This document shows positions 32,742 through 45,896 of a stretch of 64,000 nucleotides of DNA, piece by piece. This stretch comes from Allantophomopsis cytisporea (lineage: Eukaryota; Ascomycota; Leotiomycetes; Phacidiales; Phacidiaceae), in the NCBI GenBank assembly GCA_024752435.1, contig CP103026.1, positions 1,116,001 through 1,180,000 on the forward strand. The letters are read 5' to 3'. The position numbers and the translations under genes were made by a program. The notes under the pieces are model-generated. The model made no database searches. It had not been told where the DNA came from and was given only the letters and a program-made list of their open reading frames with translations. The stretch's first letter is position 1, and the number at the start of each line of letters is the position of its first letter.

Positions 32742-34033
32742 ATGGCAAGATATCAATGGCTGCAATTTCTTCACGCTCTTTGTTATTGCAGGGCTCACGT
32801 TTATGCACTTGAAGAACTTCGTTATGCTGCCTTCACCAAAATAGCCGTCTATTCAATCGCATCGCAACTCAGTATATCTACTCAATATGGCCTGAACGTC
32901 ACCCATCTTCAAATCCCCAATTCAACTTATGGCTACACAGAATTGATTGCTGGCGGATATGACGTTGTCAGTGGCACAGTATACAACGCCGTCAGCAATG
33001 TTCTCAATCTCAACCAGTCGCTAACAGTCCTTGGTCAATTGGATGGAGGCTCAGATCTACTTATTGCTTCTTCCCCCAACATCACAGATGTACAGCAGAA
33101 CCGAGGAGAGACGATAATCGTTGACTATAAAGTGGATATGCTTATGTTTTGCAAAAAGTACTTAGTGTTTTTGGTTTACGTCTCGCAAATAATGACTATA
33201 TATTGCAGGTGTGTTCGATCTTGAATTCGTATAGGTGAATGTCGTAGAAGCATTTGCATTCGAATCAGTTTACGATTAATGTATTCGGATATCAACCCAT
33301 CTCGACACATCCATATTTGGTCGTTCTAAATTTTGTGGATATGCTGTGTTGTATTTCAAAGCTTCGTTGTACTTGAATAGCAATATATGAGCTTGTTCTA
33401 TGATGAGCTAATATATCTCTATCTTAGACTGTAGGGGCAAAAAACATCGGATTTGCAGATCTCGCAGCTGGAATTTTGCCAAACGGAAGTTCAATCTACG
33501 CCACTATCCTCAAGTATCCGTTTGTCTCAGAGATATCCTCTCTGCCTGCGTCAGAGCAGCCGAATATCCTAGTTCGAATATCAGATATCGTGCGGCCATA
33601 TAGCAGCAGTGCTCTCACGGTAGGCTCATCGTCACTGGATGATCCGTTGATGCAGCCTAAACTCGTGAAGTTCTTTGCGGCTCTCCTCGTGGCTTCTTCG
33701 TATCTAGTTGGTTCTTCGACAAACAAGACAAGTGTGGCAGTATCAGCAATCGCAGCCACGTTGAATGTTTCAACAGCCGTTGCTGAATTGGAGTATCAGA
33801 TTGCAAACGACAATTTTACGGGTGAGCTACCGCGAGCCTTTGAAGGGTATGAGATTGATAGATTGGGACTACTCAATGTAATCGGCGTCAGGGATGAGTT
33901 GGGGAGTTTGATACTTTGTATAAGTCTAGGCCGGAAGTTTGATTTTATTGGATTTATTGAGCCAGGACCAGAGAAGTTCATCGAATATGGGGTCAGAACG
34001 GAAGCGTTATCCTGTTTGTTATTGGGTATATAG
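32742..34033 (+). pseudogene. NMT1/THI5-like substrate-binding protein, probably inactivated
   Basis: Two coding blocks form a type II periplasmic-binding-protein-like product. The first (from ATG 32742) reads LRYAAFTKIAVYSIASQL, IPNSTYGYTELIAGGYDVVSG and LTVLGQLDGGSDLLIA, up to TIIVDYK. Similarity then continues in another frame from 33131 (SGYAYVLQKVLSVFGLRLA), so a single frameshift lies within about 33120-33135. A GT-AG intron 33209-33427 then joins to TVGAKNIGFADLAAGILPNGS and continues to the stop at 34031-34033. It has a weak signal-like leader and several NxS/T sites, as in secreted fungal members. Apart from the one shift the frame is intact, so decay is recent, or it is an assembly error. 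The function of the fungal family is unknown; bacterial relatives bind nutrients for ABC importers. Confidence 0.65.
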
Positions 34034-35924
34034 AAAATTCTTACTCGCAAGACGTGCGGCTGAAGAACGTTAAATTTCGGCCTATCTACATCAAGATATA
34101 TACTGTTAATATGTGTGCATTTTACAGTATTAGGTGACTGATTGTTTTAGGTAAATTACACCCCTTTCAGTCTCCAGGAATATTTAGTACCTGAACATTT
34201 TAATATAAGTCACTAGGTAATTCTGACTTAGTGGGTACTCGTAAGAAAGCAAGCTACGGCCCATTGAGGATCAATCGTGCACAACTCGATCGTCCCGAGG
34301 AAACTAATTTGAAAAAGTATACGATTTGGTGCGTCTCTGGTTTGAACCTCTTTGGAAGTACAGAAGACTCTTTATGCTGTAAGAGCTGAGCGGATGGCCT
34401 TTTTTGCACCTAGAATTGCGTATTGAAATTAATCCTACGCTGCTTCCGATTATCTTCCTCCGGAAAACATGGTCAACAAATCAACCGAGAGCAAGTGAAT
34501 TTTTAGTTATGAGATATCCGATGTGAAAGTCGAACTATGGCATCACATGGGATCAGTAGTTCAGGAGGGACGTATGTCGTGACCAGCTTACATTGACATC
34601 ATATGATAATAATCTGCGCATACGTAGCTACTAGGCAATTGAAGCACTGGAGAGCACTCTTGCTCAAATCTTGCTGTAAAATATTCACAATTATTGTAAT
34701 CAGGCTTAATCACCATAAGTTTTGTGGGACAATGTGAATATCATGCCTCTTGCTTTTCAGCTGTTAGCCCACAAACAAAATCTCAAGGAGCTTTCCATTG
34801 CATTTGAGTTTACTTCTTCACAGCTCTGGTAGAGTACCGATCTCCAACCACTTTACTCGACGGAAAGAAAGATCCCTACGAATAGATGCAAATAGCTGAC
34901 TCATTGTGATCATCTAGTTAGATACATATCAGCAATTATAATCACGTGATTCCACCACATCCATCTGTGATTTTCAGGTGTAAACCGGCTTGATTTTCTA
35001 TATGGCCTAACTACTATACTTATGCAATTACTACAAGTCCGTTCGTAGCTGCAAACTCCGGGCGCGTGAGCTATGCCTGAGAGTAGAAATCACACATCCC
35101 TTACGCCACCCGCCACTGTAGCGCATCTGGTCCCTAGGCGCGACCGCGTCGCCAAAATGTGTGCTCGGAATAAACTTACGGGTTGGAGGGGCTCTACGTA
35201 CTGCGTAGTTGTAGTCGACATTCTTCGCTGAAATAGTGTTTGGTGCCACGTTTTTGAAACGGATCCATCTCAGCCCTACGGGATTTGGCTAGCTGTCGCG
35301 CACATTTACGTATAGGAGTAAGCACTTTCCAGTCAATCATTCACCGATCTGGGGTTCATTTTGTAGATCTTCTGAGTTGTCTGAAGGGAAATTATAGTTG
35401 ATTACTTCTTCGGAGTTAGTGCGCCAGTTTGGAGGCGTTACATCGTAAAATGGATAGGATTCTATCCAAGTACGAAATACAAAACGTGCCTTAGTCTTTG
35501 AAGACTATTGTCAGACTGTACTGAAACTTTATGTCTAGTTCTATTGTATATAAATGATGGACCCTGCATTACTCTCCGAATTCTTATAATAGATAGTCTA
35601 GATAACCCGAATTCAAGCACCGTGGGCTTGTTTCAACAACTTTATGCCGAGATGATCACGGCAGAACGTGAAAGAAAGCTTTGAGAACCGTAGAGTTAGT
35701 TATTTGGAAGGTTCAATCATTGATAGTCGTATCCGCGCTGAAAGTTTTCTGTGGTCGGACAATTGGGTAGAGCCCTACAGCCACCAAGAGGCATAATCAT
35801 TCAAACTTAGATGATTCGTGCGGGTATTACAATATTAAGAAGCTCTAAACATGTTCGGGGGCTTGTAGTTCCTGGGCACGGTACGGATATTCGGAGGACG
35901 ATCAGTCATGATAGGTCACTATTC
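34034..35924. other. AT-rich gene-free stretch
   Basis: AT-rich with no convincing gene. A more GC-rich pocket at 35040-35270 has a minus-strand frame including NVDYNYAVRRAPPT beside a GTAAGTTT donor-like site, possibly a gene relic. Single degenerate units like those of the next minisatellite appear near 35685. Confidence 0.45.
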
Positions 35925-36485
35925 GCGGCTATATAGTTCTCCAAGACTCTACGTTTATTAACAACAGTGTAATTCTTGAGACATGTATAATGATTTAGAG
36001 GTACAGAATCATTAATAGCCGTATGATTCTTAAGATCCGTACAATTATTCATAGTTATATGATTCTTGAGAGTTGCAAAATTATCTGGAGCTTTATATTT
36101 ATTTATAGCTATACAATTTTTAAAGGTCACAGAATTATCTAGAGCTCTACATTTGTTTATAGCCATACGATTTTTTGAGGACCGTAGAATCATTCAGAAT
36201 CACATAATTCTTGAGGGTTGCAGAATTATCTTGAGCTCCACATTTATTCATAACCACATCATTCTTGAGGACCGCACAATTATATAGAGCCCTAGATTTG
36301 TTAGCCACCGTATAGTTGTCTAGGACCATGTAATGATTGAGGGTCGTCCAATCACTTAGAGCTGTAGAGTTGTCTCGAGTTCTACAACTGTTCAAAGCTG
36401 TAAAATTACCAGAGCCATATCGTTCTTGAGGTCCGTATAATTATGCAGAACCGTAGAGCTATTCAAATTTATACAATTGCTGAAT
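35925..36485. repeat. Degenerate 18-bp minisatellite with 54-bp higher-order units
   Basis: The stretch is built of diverged 18-bp units, roughly GYYNTACAATTNTTNAGA, often grouped in threes: the 54-bp segment from 36127 resembles those from 36073 and 36217. Shorter 36-bp units (two subunits) occur twice. Because 18 is a multiple of three, reading frames stay open on both strands. The minus-strand frame 36395-36147 reads as hexapeptides such as LDNYTV, LYNCAV, LKNDVV and LKNYVI. I doubt it is translated. A second patch of the same family lies at 48170-48262. Confidence 0.75.
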
Positions 36486-36800
36486 CAGCAAATCAGTAAG
36501 AGCATCAGAAGTCCTATATAGATTATCCCATACAAATATCAGACATCACAAATTTTGTTCTATCTTTTAGTATTTTCTACTATCTATATGTAGCTCGCTG
36601 TACTGTGAACAAAAAGGTCCATCTCTTTGGTGCTATGTAGCTTTCAAATACCAGCTAATCTAACACAGCAAGAGTATGTCTGTGTATACGTCTCTTAATG
36701 GAAAAAACCAATGTAGGCCTCATGGCTACTCAACAACTTTGCTTCTACAGACCGAGCATTGCATGGGGTATCTCGCTCGGTCATCAAACACTGTCATCGT
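36486..36800. other. Intergenic, 3' side of the mutase gene
   Basis: AT-rich DNA between the minisatellite and the UDP-galactopyranose mutase stop codon, probably including its 3' untranslated region. Confidence 0.5.
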
Positions 36801-38739
36801 TTACTTAGCAACACCGTTCAAGTTGGCAGTGATATCAACTGGCTTAGCATCCCCAGCCGCATCAGCCTTGTCAGTGGCCTTGTTCTTGAAGATCTGGCCA
36901 CCCTCTACAAGTCTTCTCTCAACGTTCTGGCGTCCGTTGACGAAGTCTGGGTAGTTGAGGGTCAGCTCGACAGCTCCATTGACAATGTGGTCAGCAGCTT
37001 CGACACCGAGCATGAAGGAGTGGTCCTGGTTTCCGACCTCGTATCTCCAGGATCCGAAACGTCCACGGGAGTAGATGCCCTTAGCCTGAAGCTTTGGAAG
37101 AAGCTCCTTTAGTACGCCCTCACGCTCAAGGGATGGGGTTGGGTAACCATGGTCGAAAGCCCTCTCGTAGGTGGAAACAATCTCGTCGGTTGGCTTGATC
37201 ATCTCGGTGTTGATAAGACCTTGGATACAGTCCTTGAGGAGCTTCTCACGGTTGACAGGCTTCATGGTACTCTCACTGACTTCCAACACTGAAAATTGGT
37301 TAGCAAATTGATTTGCACGGCTGATAAGATAACTTACTAATCGACCAGTAAGGGCCTTCCTGTGGCTCTGAAGACTTGGCTTTAGAGCCATCAGCATGGT
37401 ATAAAGTAGGGAGTTTGACATCCTTCTGTGGCTGGTTGTAAGGCGAGTAGTTACTGAAGATAGTAGCTCTGTAGAATGGGCAGTCATCCTCTGGGAAGTA
37501 GAGCCAGCACTTGTCACCAATGTTGGCTGGGCGGGCACCACGGAGTCCAACACCAATGACGTGGGTGGTGGAGTAGTAAAGACCCTTGCTCAAAGAGATC
37601 AACTCCTTGTCCTCCATGTGCTCAACAAGCTGGTCAACAGCCATGGTGGTAATGAGCTTTTCGTACTTGATGGTCTTGCCGTCCTTCAAGGTGACGGTCT
37701 TGGCGTCGGCGTTGACCTTGGTAACGGTACTACCCTCACCGAATCTGGTGTTCTTCTTTGGAAGCGTGTTTGCAACGGCGATCCAGATACCACCAGTTCC
37801 ATCACGAGCTGGGAATCGGAAAGTGGCGTTTGGACCCCAGTTACCAGCGGTCTTCTCAAGAATGACGTTCTTGGTAACAGTCTTGAGATCTGGAGCAGCG
37901 ACACGCTCACCGAGCCATGCACATTGCATCTATTATTTCTGTAAGCATGATGATAGGAAAGAAGTTGAAAAAGACGCATCGATTGGTGATCTGATAAATG
38001 TAAAACGTACCTTGGTGGTTGGAACAGCCCAAACCTTGAAGTTGTATGGTCTCATGAAAAGGTCCGCAATACCAGTACCCATCATTCTGACAATCCACTC
38101 ATCAAAGTCCTTTGGCTTGGTAGTGGAAACACGGGCCTCCATTGCGGCATCGATCATGCCCTCAATGCAGTTCACCTGATCCTCCTTTGGAAGCATGGAG
38201 ATGTTGTTCTGGAATGGGTATGGAACCCAGAGGTTCTTGCAGCGAACGTACGAAATACGCTGGTGGGTGTACCAATCCTCCTCTCTTGGGAGAGCCTCAT
38301 CGATACAATCGTCGAAGTACTTGTAATGGGAGAAAATGACGTGGCCACCGACATCGTAAAGCTGTTAGGACGCACCAATTAGACTCCAAAGCTCGCAAAT
38401 CTCAACAATTGTCGTTTTGGGGGCAATTGAACTTACGAAGCCTTCTGGGGTAACATCAGTGGAAGCAAGACCACCTGGGGTCTCGTTGGAGTCGATGATC
38501 AACCATGAGGCACTGTCCTGTGTCTGCCGTCAGTATACATATCATTGTCTCGCGCCATTGTATCATCAATTGCAACATACGATCTGATTAAGACGCTTGG
38601 CAGCACCAAGACCAGTTGGACCGGCACCAATGACGAGAACGTCGACGTTGCTGTTGTGAATAATGTTAGAAGACTATGTGGCGTTGGAAGGGGGAAGTTG
38701 ATGGCAATGGGTAAGAACATACATATCTGCTTTACTCAT
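36801..38739 (-). CDS. ugmA: UDP-galactopyranose mutase
   Basis: Six exons, 38739..38723, 38650..38581, 38517..38437, 38361..38011, 37929..37338 and 37288..36801, give 532 aa. The first exon has 17 nt. The joined N-terminus gives DVLVIGAGPTGLGAAKRLNQ, an FAD-binding GxGxxG fold, then GGHVIFSHYKYFDD with the flavin-contacting Gly-Gly-His of UGM. [29 protein letters not shown] and GRFGSWRYEVGNQDHSFMLG follow, all diagnostic of eukaryotic UGM. The enzyme interconverts UDP-galactopyranose and UDP-galactofuranose in the cytosol, feeding galactofuranose into cell-wall galactomannan and glycoproteins. Codons are biased toward C-ending forms, suggesting high expression. Length matches Aspergillus UgmA (about 510) with a slightly longer tail. 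Confidence 0.95.
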
Positions 38740-39470
38740 TTTGAAGGATATGTATGAAGCTTTGGATTCGAATGTGGAAAGAACGAAGAAAGGAATGGGA
38801 TCCGGCTTATTGATATGAGAAACGAAGGGGAGAGGAGACGAAGATGAGAGATTTTGGTGCTTGGGAAAGGTGTCCTGTGTCTATGTCACTTTGTGTAGGT
38901 AGGTAGGGTACCTGGTACAGATAGATAGGAGAAAAGGTGGAGGGGGGAGGGTGGGTGATGTGTGTGGAGAGCTGGATGGATCCCTACTCCTAAGATATTT
39001 CCCTATTAATTATTTTTTGCAGGGGGCGCGAATTATTAGCGTGGGAGCGCGGTTGAGTCGAGTTGAGGGTGAGACGGTCATGACTGTAGTGGAAGTGTGT
39101 GTGTGCCACCCGCGCTACCTAGGTAGGGAAGTACCTAAGTACCTAAGCATCCAAACACCAAAAGGTACGAAGGACGACTGCAGAAGAAAGAGAGGGAGAG
39201 TGCGTTTTGGCTAATATCCAAGACATAGATAGGTACCATGTCATGAATATGTAAATATACAATCACTTACTTACTTACTACTATTTGATATATCTCTGCA
39301 CCTACACCATCATTTGTTCTTGAACATATATATATATATATGTACTCTATGTATATACGGTGTAAAACTCGGAGTGCTCCTCCTTAACACTCTCAAGGAA
39401 GCACCAAGGAGTGAGCTCTTCTCCTCTCTCCCTCTCCTCCTCATTCTCCTTCTTTACACGAAAAAGCACC

Positions 39471-39537
39471 CCTCATCCCCTCCCCCCTCATTCCCTCATC
39501 CCCTCATCCCCTCATCCCCTCATCCCCCTCATCCCTC
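39471..39537. repeat. CTCATCCCC 9-bp tandem repeat
   Basis: About six copies of a 9-bp CCCTCATCC unit with small variations, in a pyrimidine-rich tract. Confidence 0.8.
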
Positions 39538-42500
39538 TCTGTTTCGCTTCCTATTTACAACTTATTTCACCGTCATGGACCTTTCTCTTACCTTCTCTGA
39601 AGTCTGAAGTACTCCTACCGGCACTATCACAGCGCACAGCCGTTTGATGGCTTGGGAGTCCAATTGAAACCTCTCAGATACGATTTTGACTTTGTAGAGC
39701 GTCGCTTTATCGCTTTTTAACCCTGCTGTCGTGAGAGGTCTGTTGCGCACAGTTGTAATACTTAAAGTATCGCTACGTTATGTATATACGTACTGTATCT
39801 AGCTTTTATATTGCTTCCCTCTTGCGATCATCAACCGATCTCCTCATCGGATTGTTTCACTTCCTATTCTGACCAATTGCATTGTATCAACGTGGGAATT
39901 CATTCTTCTCATCTCAATTAATCTCATTCTCGGCATCTCATCTTTCCACATACTATGTACATACATTCTTCACATGTTGGATTGCTTAAAATAGCACAAA
40001 CACTTCAGGGTACTCCTGAGGCTGTACAGTCGCTGAGCTGTCCAATCAACCTGACTCCGAGGAAACAGACGGTAAGCTCGATGTTGATCGAACTGCAACT
40101 CCCCATGGGAAAAGTGGTTGTGTGCCATGCTGTTAACCTCTCTGAAACGTTGGTCTGTGTACACGTTGGAAGATATGATATGTAATGTACCAAGATTCAA
40201 TCAAAATTGCACCAGAGGATAAGGTAGTGATAGATACCACTCGATCTATTTGACTAGAGTGTACTTCAACCAGCACTTCGAGGCAGTGCCACTCAATGTA
40301 ATCCCAAGTATGGAGTACTGATTTGTTATACATACAGTAAGTCGGGAGTAATTACAATACTTAGACAAATCCTACCAAATACTGCAACAATCCTAACAAC
40401 CCCTAATATGGTAACCATAATATCCCGAATCCTTTGAGCTACTAAAGACTCTCTCCGTATGCATATACCCCCTAGCACTTGCTTTCCCATAAATCTTCAT
40501 AGCCAGAAAGATGCTACTTCGCGCAAATACTTGGGAAGAAGATCAACGGCCGGGACATAAGCAAAGAGTATGTACCTGTAATTCGCTGACAGCCGCCACG
40601 AAATTCAACCTCGTCAAACCGGGAAGCTTCTGAACGATGGCTTTTTCTTCCATCGTTTAGCGTTCGCGAGAGCTATTAACGGAGTGCACCCCATGGAGAT
40701 AGTCTACTCCAGAAGTGTCACGTACTATCTACCCTTATATACATACGTACGGTACATACCTTGTTTGACTCTCAGCTGATGTACTTATCTTCACTTCGAC
40801 CAAGTAAACACTATTTTAAACCTTTCAACAACTTCTCTGGTCATTTTTAGCCTCATGGAATCGAATCTAGCCCAAGGAGTTTGTTTATAAGGCATGCTTG
40901 AAAGATTTTCACGATAATAATAATGCAGTCTATTTCGTATACACTAAGAAGGCCATTCGAATTTACGTGCTCCCTACGTCCCTCCCTCCTTGGCGTGTCT
41001 GCTACGGTATACGTACTCGTGGCCTTTGATAGAGCCATTCAACAATTTACTAGACAGTACCATTGGAAGATCGTTCAACGCTCTCACCGCACCTTATCGA
41101 CTCTCGAACACTGTTGTCCTCAACCTCAACGGCAACTTTCTATCTCAACTCCAAGCTTGAAGCTATGCATACACTAAACTGCTGCAGATCGCACTATGAG
41201 GCACAGCAGGAAGTGAAGACGCTACGCCGTGCATACATATGTCGTAGATTTCTGGATATCAAATGGGCCCAATTCTGCAAGTCTCAGAGATGCCGATGCA
41301 TATCTGCGGATGCTCTCAGATACCTTTCACAGCGTACCTAAGCTTTTGCTTGTGAGGGATCTGACCAGATATCTATCACAATCGCTCGTGTCATATTTCT
41401 TCCTCACTTGCTATTCGCTCACCAATACTACAGTCTGGCTGCCAGCAGCTTCTTCTGTAAGCTCCATGACCAGTTGTACAATAATACAGCCTTCCTCTCT
41501 CAACCCAATCCCTCAGTCTATCCATCTGTCAAGAACATGAGATGTGATCGCCAGATGACCATCCTAGTCCAAGCTCGTGGGCCATTTGAGCTGGTCCGGA
41601 AGAAAGTTGACACGGTACTAGGCCTATCGAGGGATCTCCACCATCAAAATGATGTCAGGCAGGAGCTGCAGACCTTCCGAATGAAGGCACAAATCCTCTG
41701 CATCAGTCTGTAACGCTTCCATGAACTCTTTTCTGATAAATTACGGGCTTTGGGGTTATCGAATTGATGTCCCTTTGATCGCCAGATGTAAGAAATGAAG
41801 CTGTCAGCAATACGAGATATTTGAGGGTGTTTATCCGGCACTGTCATGATGTGCAAACGGTTTGAACCCTGACGCCTTATCTCCCGTGCCGCGATCTATG
41901 TACATATCACAGAATTGAAATGAAGTCTGTTCTGTTAGAGGAGCCGCACAAGAAAGACGCGTCAGGTTGGTTACAATGTAGAGGATACAAGAAAGAGAGT
42001 ATATTCGAGAAATGCAGCTTGTAAGATACGCAATAGGCACAGATGTAAGCATCCAGATATACATATACTGACTCAAGGGTTTATAAATTTCTGAAGCAGA
42101 AACATAGAATGTAAAACATGTCACAAGCAGCAGCAGTGTTCAGTGATAGCAAACAGACAGAAACTTTGGGTTGTACTTCGAACGGTTGGACACATGAAAC
42201 ACTGCAGTCTGGTGGTATAGTGGTACAGCAGGTGAGCAGCAGGAACCCATACGCAGTAGAGCCACAGCGGCCAAGCCTGATTGATGATAGAGATCTGCTA
42301 TGGGACTACACGAGTCGGTGACAGAATTCATAAAATAATCCAGAATAGAATAGAGTAGAACAAAACATAATGTGACATGAAGAGAAAAAAATCAGCAAAA
42401 GAGTAATATACTCCGTCATATACTCCATATGGATGGCCATTTCGATGATTAATGCTGGACCGGCAAAATCGAGGTGAGGTTCTATTGAACCGAATTTGAA

Positions 42501-43000
42501 TTGAAATTGCGAGGCATCATTCCAACGATTCATTCATCCATTATTGGACATAAGGTAGATACCTAGGTAAGGTACACAGTACATCACTAGTATAGCATAA
42601 TACAGCACAGCTTTCTATATCACACACACACAATTTTATCCAATGTATTCGTTCAAAGAGGGACATGACATTTTCAGAGTGAGAGTCGAGTCGAGTCGAG
42701 CACATTTATCCACAACGCAAGAACCCACAAAAATCCCACGCGGGCCTTTGAACAGCAGCCCCATCAAGTTGAAACGTATCAACATGATGAGCATTGCGAA
42801 TCACAGTAACGATCCGACAAATTTGACGTCCGGTAGTGCGCCGATCGCACCAGTCTCCAACGGTACGTCTTGACGGACACCCTCATGATTGGCATAGTTC
42901 GAAAGAAGGAAGCGGAAGAAAAGCAAGAAATAGCAGGGCTTGCCGGTTCCGATGTTAACTCGCTTTGGTAGTGAGCTATGGTCTCTTGTTTTTCTGCCTG

Positions 43001-43003
43001 TTT

Positions 43004-43038
<35 letters not shown>

Positions 43039-43058
43039 CTCTTTCTTTCCTTCTTCTT
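43001..43058. repeat. (TTTC)n microsatellite
   Basis: About a dozen TTTC units, with a few TCTC variants toward the right. Frames crossing it encode only Lys/Glu/Arg runs on the minus strand and are not treated as genes. Confidence 0.85.
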
Positions 43059-43732
43059 TTCTTCCGTGACTTTTTCCCTCGTGCCTTTTGGGTGTTTGCT
43101 TGCATCGGCTATGGGCCTTGCTTCTCTAGCAGCTTGTGGATTTGAATGACCGTGACACACACTTGCACGTCGTTCCTAACGTGGGATGACAAAAGGTTGG
43201 ATGAAGGTTTCGTTGGTTGAATAGGGTCATGATGGGCAGGACAGGGTCAGTCCTTCGCCGCCTGGTCAGCAATAGTGCACAGTAGACGATGGGGTGGAAG
43301 TGGGAAGAAGGAAGTTGTGGAGCAGAGTGGGTTTCTAGTGGATATTTGGGGAGAGGAGGAGATGGCGGAGGGGCTTGCACGACTTTGAAGGGATATACAT
43401 AGACGGAGCTCGAAGCCAAGCAAGCTCATGTCTGGTTACTGGCAGGCAAGGAGGCACGTTGAAGATGCTTGCTTATTGGCATAGATCTGCCATTTGATGA
43501 TCCGCAATTGGGAAAAAGACGTGAGTCCTGTGCACTTTGTGAGGTAGTTCCGTGCAGAGCACAATTAATCGATGGGGCATAAATTAAAATTAATTGGATG
43601 CTTCCATTAGCAAGATTGGCATTGATGGTCCCCAAAATGCTTGATTGTAACGCTACTGCTCGAAGCGATGGAGCAGGGAGGGATTGAAGGGCCCTTTGAT
43701 TTGGGGCTGTTGTTAGTGATGATATATGATTG

Positions 43733-43765
43733 ACGACGATGACGATGACGATGATGACAATGATG
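43733..43765. repeat. GATGAC-type short repeat
   Basis: Repeated GACGATGAC units in intergenic DNA. Confidence 0.6.
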
Positions 43766-45896
43766 CTTGAATTTGATTATGTGAGAGGTTTTTTATAGTA
43801 AATGGTGCGACTGTAGCTCTTGATTGTTCTTCGAGTAGAGTAAAGGTTATTTGTGTTTGGGACGGATATTCATATGATCATCCACAAGTATATTAACAGA
43901 TCCGGCAAAAATGTGTTCGGTATATTGGAAGATTATTGGAAGATCGTAATCCATCTTGAACATATACCTCTAACAATGGTAAAGCAATATAATACAGAAT
44001 GTTTGATGCCAAGTTACTACTTAAGTACAAGTATAAACATACATACGCACCATAGTGGTACGTATTGAGAGATTCAATACGTTTGTGTGGACTGACGTAC
44101 GCAAAAGGTGTGTGTTAAGAATAGTATCCGCATTGCGAGACGTCGGAGAGGAGAGGCTGGAGAGCTTGCGTGGAATGCTAAAGCTTATGCTGGATGGGCA
44201 AATTCATTGGTAGACAGGCACATAGGGTACGTATGAATAACTGTAGACCGTGGGGGGTTTTGACGAGACATGGCATTTGTGAACATATATTTCTTGCTTT
44301 TTGTATTTTATCATTATTTTATTTTATTATTATTCCATATTTTATTTTACTTTTTTGTAATCAACATAATACCCGGTTGCTTCCTGATTTTGGTGAATTG
44401 CTCCGCAGACTTTATTAATATAACTTATGAATGTCATATTATGTACGTAGTACCTAGCTCATACAGTTCACCGAACCATACAGAGTACGTACACACCTCT
44501 CATTCAGACCATGAAAGGGGTTGCGGGCAGAACAGGGTGAGTATTCTAGTGTTGCGGCACGATGGCACTATCACCACCCCGATTCGCTCAGAAGGCTGGC
44601 TGAACTGAGCTGATGCGCCTACAGAGCCTGAGCCTGAGCCAAGCCAAGTCGCCAAAAGTTGAGGCTCGACTTGAAAAGGCGTGTTTAGGACGTGGAAGGG
44701 ATACGAGGGAGTAGTAAAGGGCTGACCTCATAACAAGGGCTTTGGTAGCTATTTATCCTCTGTGATACTTCCATTCAACATCCGCTATTTATGCATCCGT
44801 TGATTGGTTGATTGATTTCTTTCTTTCTAGATTTTGGCTACCCGGCAAAAGAAAAGTGAAAATGCATACTTAGGGTTATCATAAAGGCAGAAAGGATGTA
44901 CAAAGTAGGTATGGTACCTGACGTAGCAGAAGAGAAAAGGCTCGACTCCTTTACACAGTGTGGCAAGGTGATACGCACCACGAATTAAAACCCGTACGAA
45001 AGAGAGTAGGGGGAGTAGAGAAAGAAACAGTACCCGATGAAGTTACGATAAAGATGAAATAAAGATGAACACATCTGGAGCTTGAATGATTCGTAGTGCT
45101 TGCTTTATTTGTATAGTTTACAGCCTTGCAATTTCACAATCTGCTGTCACTTGAATCTCTCTCTCTTTTTGTCCTTCTAGACGTTGAAGAAGGATTCATT
45201 TTGGAAACAGTAGCATATATACAGTAGTACATACGGATTTTAATAATTTTGCGTGCACAGCCAACTAGAGACACCAAGAAACGAGATAAAATAATGAATA
45301 ATACAGGAGAAAATAGGTAAGATTGTAGAAAAAACGCTCACAGAGCAGAATAGTCAAACAAAGTAATTTACTAAGTATCAACTGTCTTTACAACTTTATA
45401 TTTCAATGGATATTGAATTATTTGAGACCACGTTGAGATAACCACCCACACACACCACAAACCATCAAACTGCGGTTATCTCCAGCCCACCCACTCCATA
45501 TCTACTAACTAACAATCAAATGCCACATCGACAATCCTCCTACCATAAATTGTTTCCAATCTCACCCCCCATAATTCTCAAATCACACTCCCAGCAAACC
45601 AGAGCACCAACCAACTAATTCATCCACATTATTTGTCCATCAAACCCCGTTCATTCCTCCTCTTCATTCTCTTCCTCGACCTGAAAGTCTCGACAACAAA
45701 TTACTGTCGACCATCTTCTCTTCTTATCATCAAAAAGCACATTGCTGCTCTCTCTGTTCTATTCAAGGCATAGAAAGAGCACCCCCCCTCCCCTTACCAA
45801 CAGCATTGTCTTTGCAGCCCTTGCGTTGTGTCTATTAAACGCGCGCCCAGCGATCGCGACTATACAATCGTTTACTAGTACATCCCTCGAATCACA

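Larger units (their letters stand above)
38740..45896. other. 7.2-kb gene-sparse stretch
   Basis: No convincing gene was found. It contains the mutase promoter, several simple repeats (entries below), CCTAGGTA motifs at 39115-39128 and 42560-42569, and a pyrimidine/CA-rich leader before 45897. Small overlapping frames at 40923-41716 could be exons of an unrecognised gene or a relic; one reads QTFRMKAQILCISL before a stop at 41711. A tRNA-like A-box at 42209-42226 lacks a B-box. Confidence 0.45.

Noticed and set aside
35906..36395. Hexapeptide-repeat frames as a bona fide gene
   Set aside because: No start context, splice pattern or flanking domain; open frames follow automatically from an 18-bp repeat. 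Kept as a finding instead.
42209..42226. tRNA-like A-box (TGGTGGTATAGTGGTA)
   Set aside because: No GGTTCGANNCC-type B-box follows at the right distance and no acceptor stem can be drawn.
42779..43160. Minus-strand Lys/Glu/Arg-rich frames
   Set aside because: They are translations of the (TTTC)n microsatellite, not a protein.
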